Positions 17,864 to 19,274 of a DNA stretch of 19,274 nt are shown here, piece after piece; the first letter of the stretch is position 1; each line of letters starts with the position of its first letter. The position numbers and the translations under genes were made by a program. This stretch comes from Halobacteria archaeon (GTDB lineage: Archaea > Halobacteriota > Syntropharchaeia > Alkanophagales > Methanospirareceae). Below the pieces are notes generated by a model. It ran no database searches. It worked only from the letters and a program-made list of their open reading frames with translations, and was not told where the DNA came from. Location: NCBI GenBank assembly GCA_029932715.1, contig JAOZPO010000004.1, positions 1 to 19,274 of the forward strand, read 5' to 3'.

Positions 17864-18694
17864 TCATATCTTGCCTATATTACGCAACTTGTCATGAAGC
17901 TTCAAGAGATGCCTGTCCCTGAGCTTAACAAAGTATGCCGGTTCGCCTTTTGTAATGCTAATCCTGTTTTCGTGCCCTATTTTACGATAGAACTGCCCAT
18001 CAATGATCAATTCTGCATCTTTCGTCACCAGAAGCTCCAGATTGATTTCGCTGTTTATGTCCACGACGGTTGGTCTCGCGGAAAGATTAAACGGTGCAAT
18101 AGGCACGATTATAGCGGCATTAACCCCTGGATGTACTATTGGTCCTCCAGCACCCATGGCATAAGCGGTGCTACCGGTGGGCGTGGCAAAAACGACACCA
18201 TCTGCTCTTAACCGCTCCCATTCCTCGCCATCCACAAAGATAGCGAAATGTAGCATTTTACCAGGATTAGAAGTTATTACTACCGCTTCATTCAGGGCGT
18301 ATGGTACCTGCCCGTCTTTTAACTTCACTGCAAGCCGCTCCCTACGCTCCACATCGAACCCGTCTAATAGCATTGCCAGTGTGGAGACAGCATCCGCTGG
18401 CTGTACATCAGCTAAAAAGCCTATTGTACCCATATTTATTCCTAACACCGGTATATCTACCCTTAAATGATGTAAAGTCCTCAAAATGGTACCGTCACCG
18501 CCAACGCAGATCAATAAATCCACGTTCATATCTTTTATCCTCGAGCCTGCCTTATTTAGTTTATTCGCAGTTTCTGAATCAGCTATAACCTCTACCTTTT
18601 TAGCCAGGTACTCAAGGAGCTCGTTTGACACACGCAAGTCGGGAGCATCACCTCTGCATACTACCCCTATACGTTCCGGTTGGTTTACGTTCAT
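17864..18694 (-). CDS. nadK: NAD kinase
   Basis: NAD kinase phosphorylates NAD to NADP using ATP or polyphosphate. The 276-residue protein shows the catalytic GGDGT loop at 65-69, NE at 135-136 (substrate ribose contact), DGVVFATPTGSTAYAMGAGG (165-184) and the following PIVHPGV. The domain order is the usual one, with an N-terminal alpha/beta part and a C-terminal beta sandwich. The ATG overlaps the TGA of the NAC gene in an ATGA quartet (18691-18694), so the two are translationally coupled. Pairing with NAC has no obvious metabolic meaning. Confidence 0.95.
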   Translation of the reverse strand: MNVNQPERIGVVCRGDAPDLRVSNELLEYLAKKVEVIADSETANKLNKAGSRIKDMNVDLLICVGGDGTILRTLHHLRVDIPVLGINMGTIGFLADVQPADAVSTLAMLLDGFDVERRERLAVKLKDGQVPYALNEAVVITSNPGKMLHFAIFVDGEEWERLRADGVVFATPTGSTAYAMGAGGPIVHPGVNAAIIVPIAPFNLSARPTVVDINSEINLELLVTKDAELIIDGQFYRKIGHENRISITKGEPAYFVKLRDRHLLKLHDKLRNIGKI

Positions 18695-19059
18695 TCCACA
18701 CAGAGTTTTGAGATCGCATCTGCTAAATCGCCATTTGCCGCGATTAACGCCGCTTTCGCCTCCTCTTCGCTACATCCCGCTTTCGCCTTCACTAATTCTA
18801 CATCTTCAGCCGAAATAGTCAGCTCTTCTGGTTCTGACTTAGCGCGTTCTTCCGGCGTACCCGCTATCTGATACATCTTCGTGCCTTGAACTTCTATAAT
18901 TGTAACGGTGGCATCGTGAAAAACAAGCTCAGTATCTGCTCGTTTTATCACTACTTCTTCAACGTCATCCAGTTCCTCTACGTTCATGCCCGTTTGCCTC
19001 ATCATCTGACTCATCTTTTTAGGGTTTATACTGACACCCTTTCTAAATCCACCACGCAT
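18691..19059 (-). CDS. nac: nascent polypeptide-associated complex protein (archaeal NAC)
   Basis: Archaeal NAC is a homodimer that sits near the ribosome exit tunnel and shields new chains. The 122-residue protein has a basic N-terminus with repeated Met/Lys (MRGGFRKGVSINPKKMSQMM) likely to touch rRNA. A NAC domain lies at about 30-67 (EEVVIKRADTELVFHDATV, TMYQIAG-like ending) and a UBA domain at about 83-121 (SAEDVELVKAKAGCSEEEAKAALIAANGDLADAI in outline). The length and order are standard. It is the first gene of the NAC-nadK unit. The promoter is visible as a TATA-like element at 19106-19117 on the minus strand. Confidence 0.95.
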   Translation of the reverse strand: MRGGFRKGVSINPKKMSQMMRQTGMNVEELDDVEEVVIKRADTELVFHDATVTIIEVQGTKMYQIAGTPEERAKSEPEELTISAEDVELVKAKAGCSEEEAKAALIAANGDLADAISKLCVE

Positions 19060-19105
19060 TTTTACTCGTGTCCCTATCTATAACTTTCTAATCTAATACG
19101 AATTG

Positions 19106-19117
19106 TAATATATATTT
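19106..19117 (-). promoter_or_regulatory. TATA-like element of the NAC-nadK unit
   Basis: Read on the minus strand, this is AAATATATATTA, 47 bases upstream of the NAC start, with a purine-rich stretch before it that could act as BRE. The expected start site, about 25 bases downstream, leaves a leader of roughly 20 bases. A perfect 7-bp inverted repeat (19115-19131) overlaps its upstream edge. The rest of the 140-base gap to tRNA-Val holds a separate TATA-like TATATACA at about 19156-19163, likely for the tRNA. Confidence 0.5.
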
Positions 19118-19199
19118 GTTTCAAAAACAAAGCGTTAGCAAATAAATAAAATACCGTATATACAAATGTAATTACCCACAGGAGCGGGGAAGTAGGAGA

Positions 19200-19273
19200 G
19201 GGCCCGTGGTCTAGCTGGTTATGACGTCGCCTTTACGAGGCGAAGGTCATGCGTTCGAATCGCATCGGGCCCA
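19200..19273 (+). tRNA. tRNA-Val (anticodon TAC)
   Basis: A complete class I cloverleaf at the very end of the window. The 7-bp acceptor stem pairs 19200-19206 with 19266-19272 and the discriminator is A19273. The anticodon stem TCGCC/GGCGA encloses the loop TTTACGA with anticodon TAC. The T stem ATGCG/CGCAT encloses TTCGAAT. There is no intron. Whether CCA follows cannot be seen, since only one further base (T) is present. It reads GUA and, with wobble modification, other valine codons. Confidence 0.95.
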
Positions 19274-19274
19274 T

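Overview
The window is from an archaeal chromosome. Alba, the archaeal NAC homologue, SecE next to Spt5, a RecJ-like DHH nuclease, TATA-type promoters and a tRNA-Arg with an intron at position 37/38 all point that way. Bacterial-type GyrA together with FtsZ places it among the Euryarchaeota. LarC, cohesin/dockerin modules and many N-glycosylation sequons fit a methanogen- or ANME-like lineage (Methanomicrobia or Methanophagales-like). That finer placement is inference; no lineage marker such as mcr is present. Nothing looks like a prophage, an integrative element or a CRISPR locus. Most of the window is a compact set of housekeeping genes with surface-protein genes and decaying genes between them.

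Layout. Bases 1-2110: the tail of an unidentified gene, a KaiC/GvpD-like ATPase broken by a frameshift, and a convergent stand-alone receiver protein. 2110-3450: larC, then tRNA-Leu(GAG). 3529-6645: a tight rightward run of ftsZ, secE, spt5, a membrane-anchored polyprenyl-phosphate-type glycosyltransferase and hisI. 6663-7060: Alba with its own promoter, closed by a T-rich terminator. 7103-9299: pyrB and glyA as a pair. 9370-10055: a small secreted cohesin-dockerin protein with its own promoter. 10184-11230: a leftward M42 aminopeptidase. 11315-12070: a radical SAM gene that has lost its iron-sulfur cysteine motif. 11965-17299: a leftward group of RecJ-like DHH nuclease, gyrA and a pilin-like membrane-anchored protein with about two dozen sequons. 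17399-17518: intron-containing tRNA-Arg(CCT). 17510-19059: leftward NAC and NAD kinase (ATGA overlap) and a PRC-barrel protein. 19200-19273: tRNA-Val(TAC).

How the genes fit together. ftsZ, secE and spt5 are a commonly seen archaeal neighbourhood linking division, protein export and transcription elongation. The glycosyltransferase could supply lipid-linked sugars for N-glycosylation, and two of the window's own products (the cohesin-dockerin and pilin-like proteins) are rich in acceptor sites; that link is inference. gyrA has no gyrB beside it, pyrB has no pyrI beside it, hisI is away from other his genes, and larC is separate from any larA/larB within the window.

I do not see a convincing new multi-gene system. 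The points most worth a second look are the frameshifted ATPase, the radical SAM remnant, the one-piece cohesin-dockerin protein, and the sequon-rich pilin-like gene translationally coupled to gyrA.
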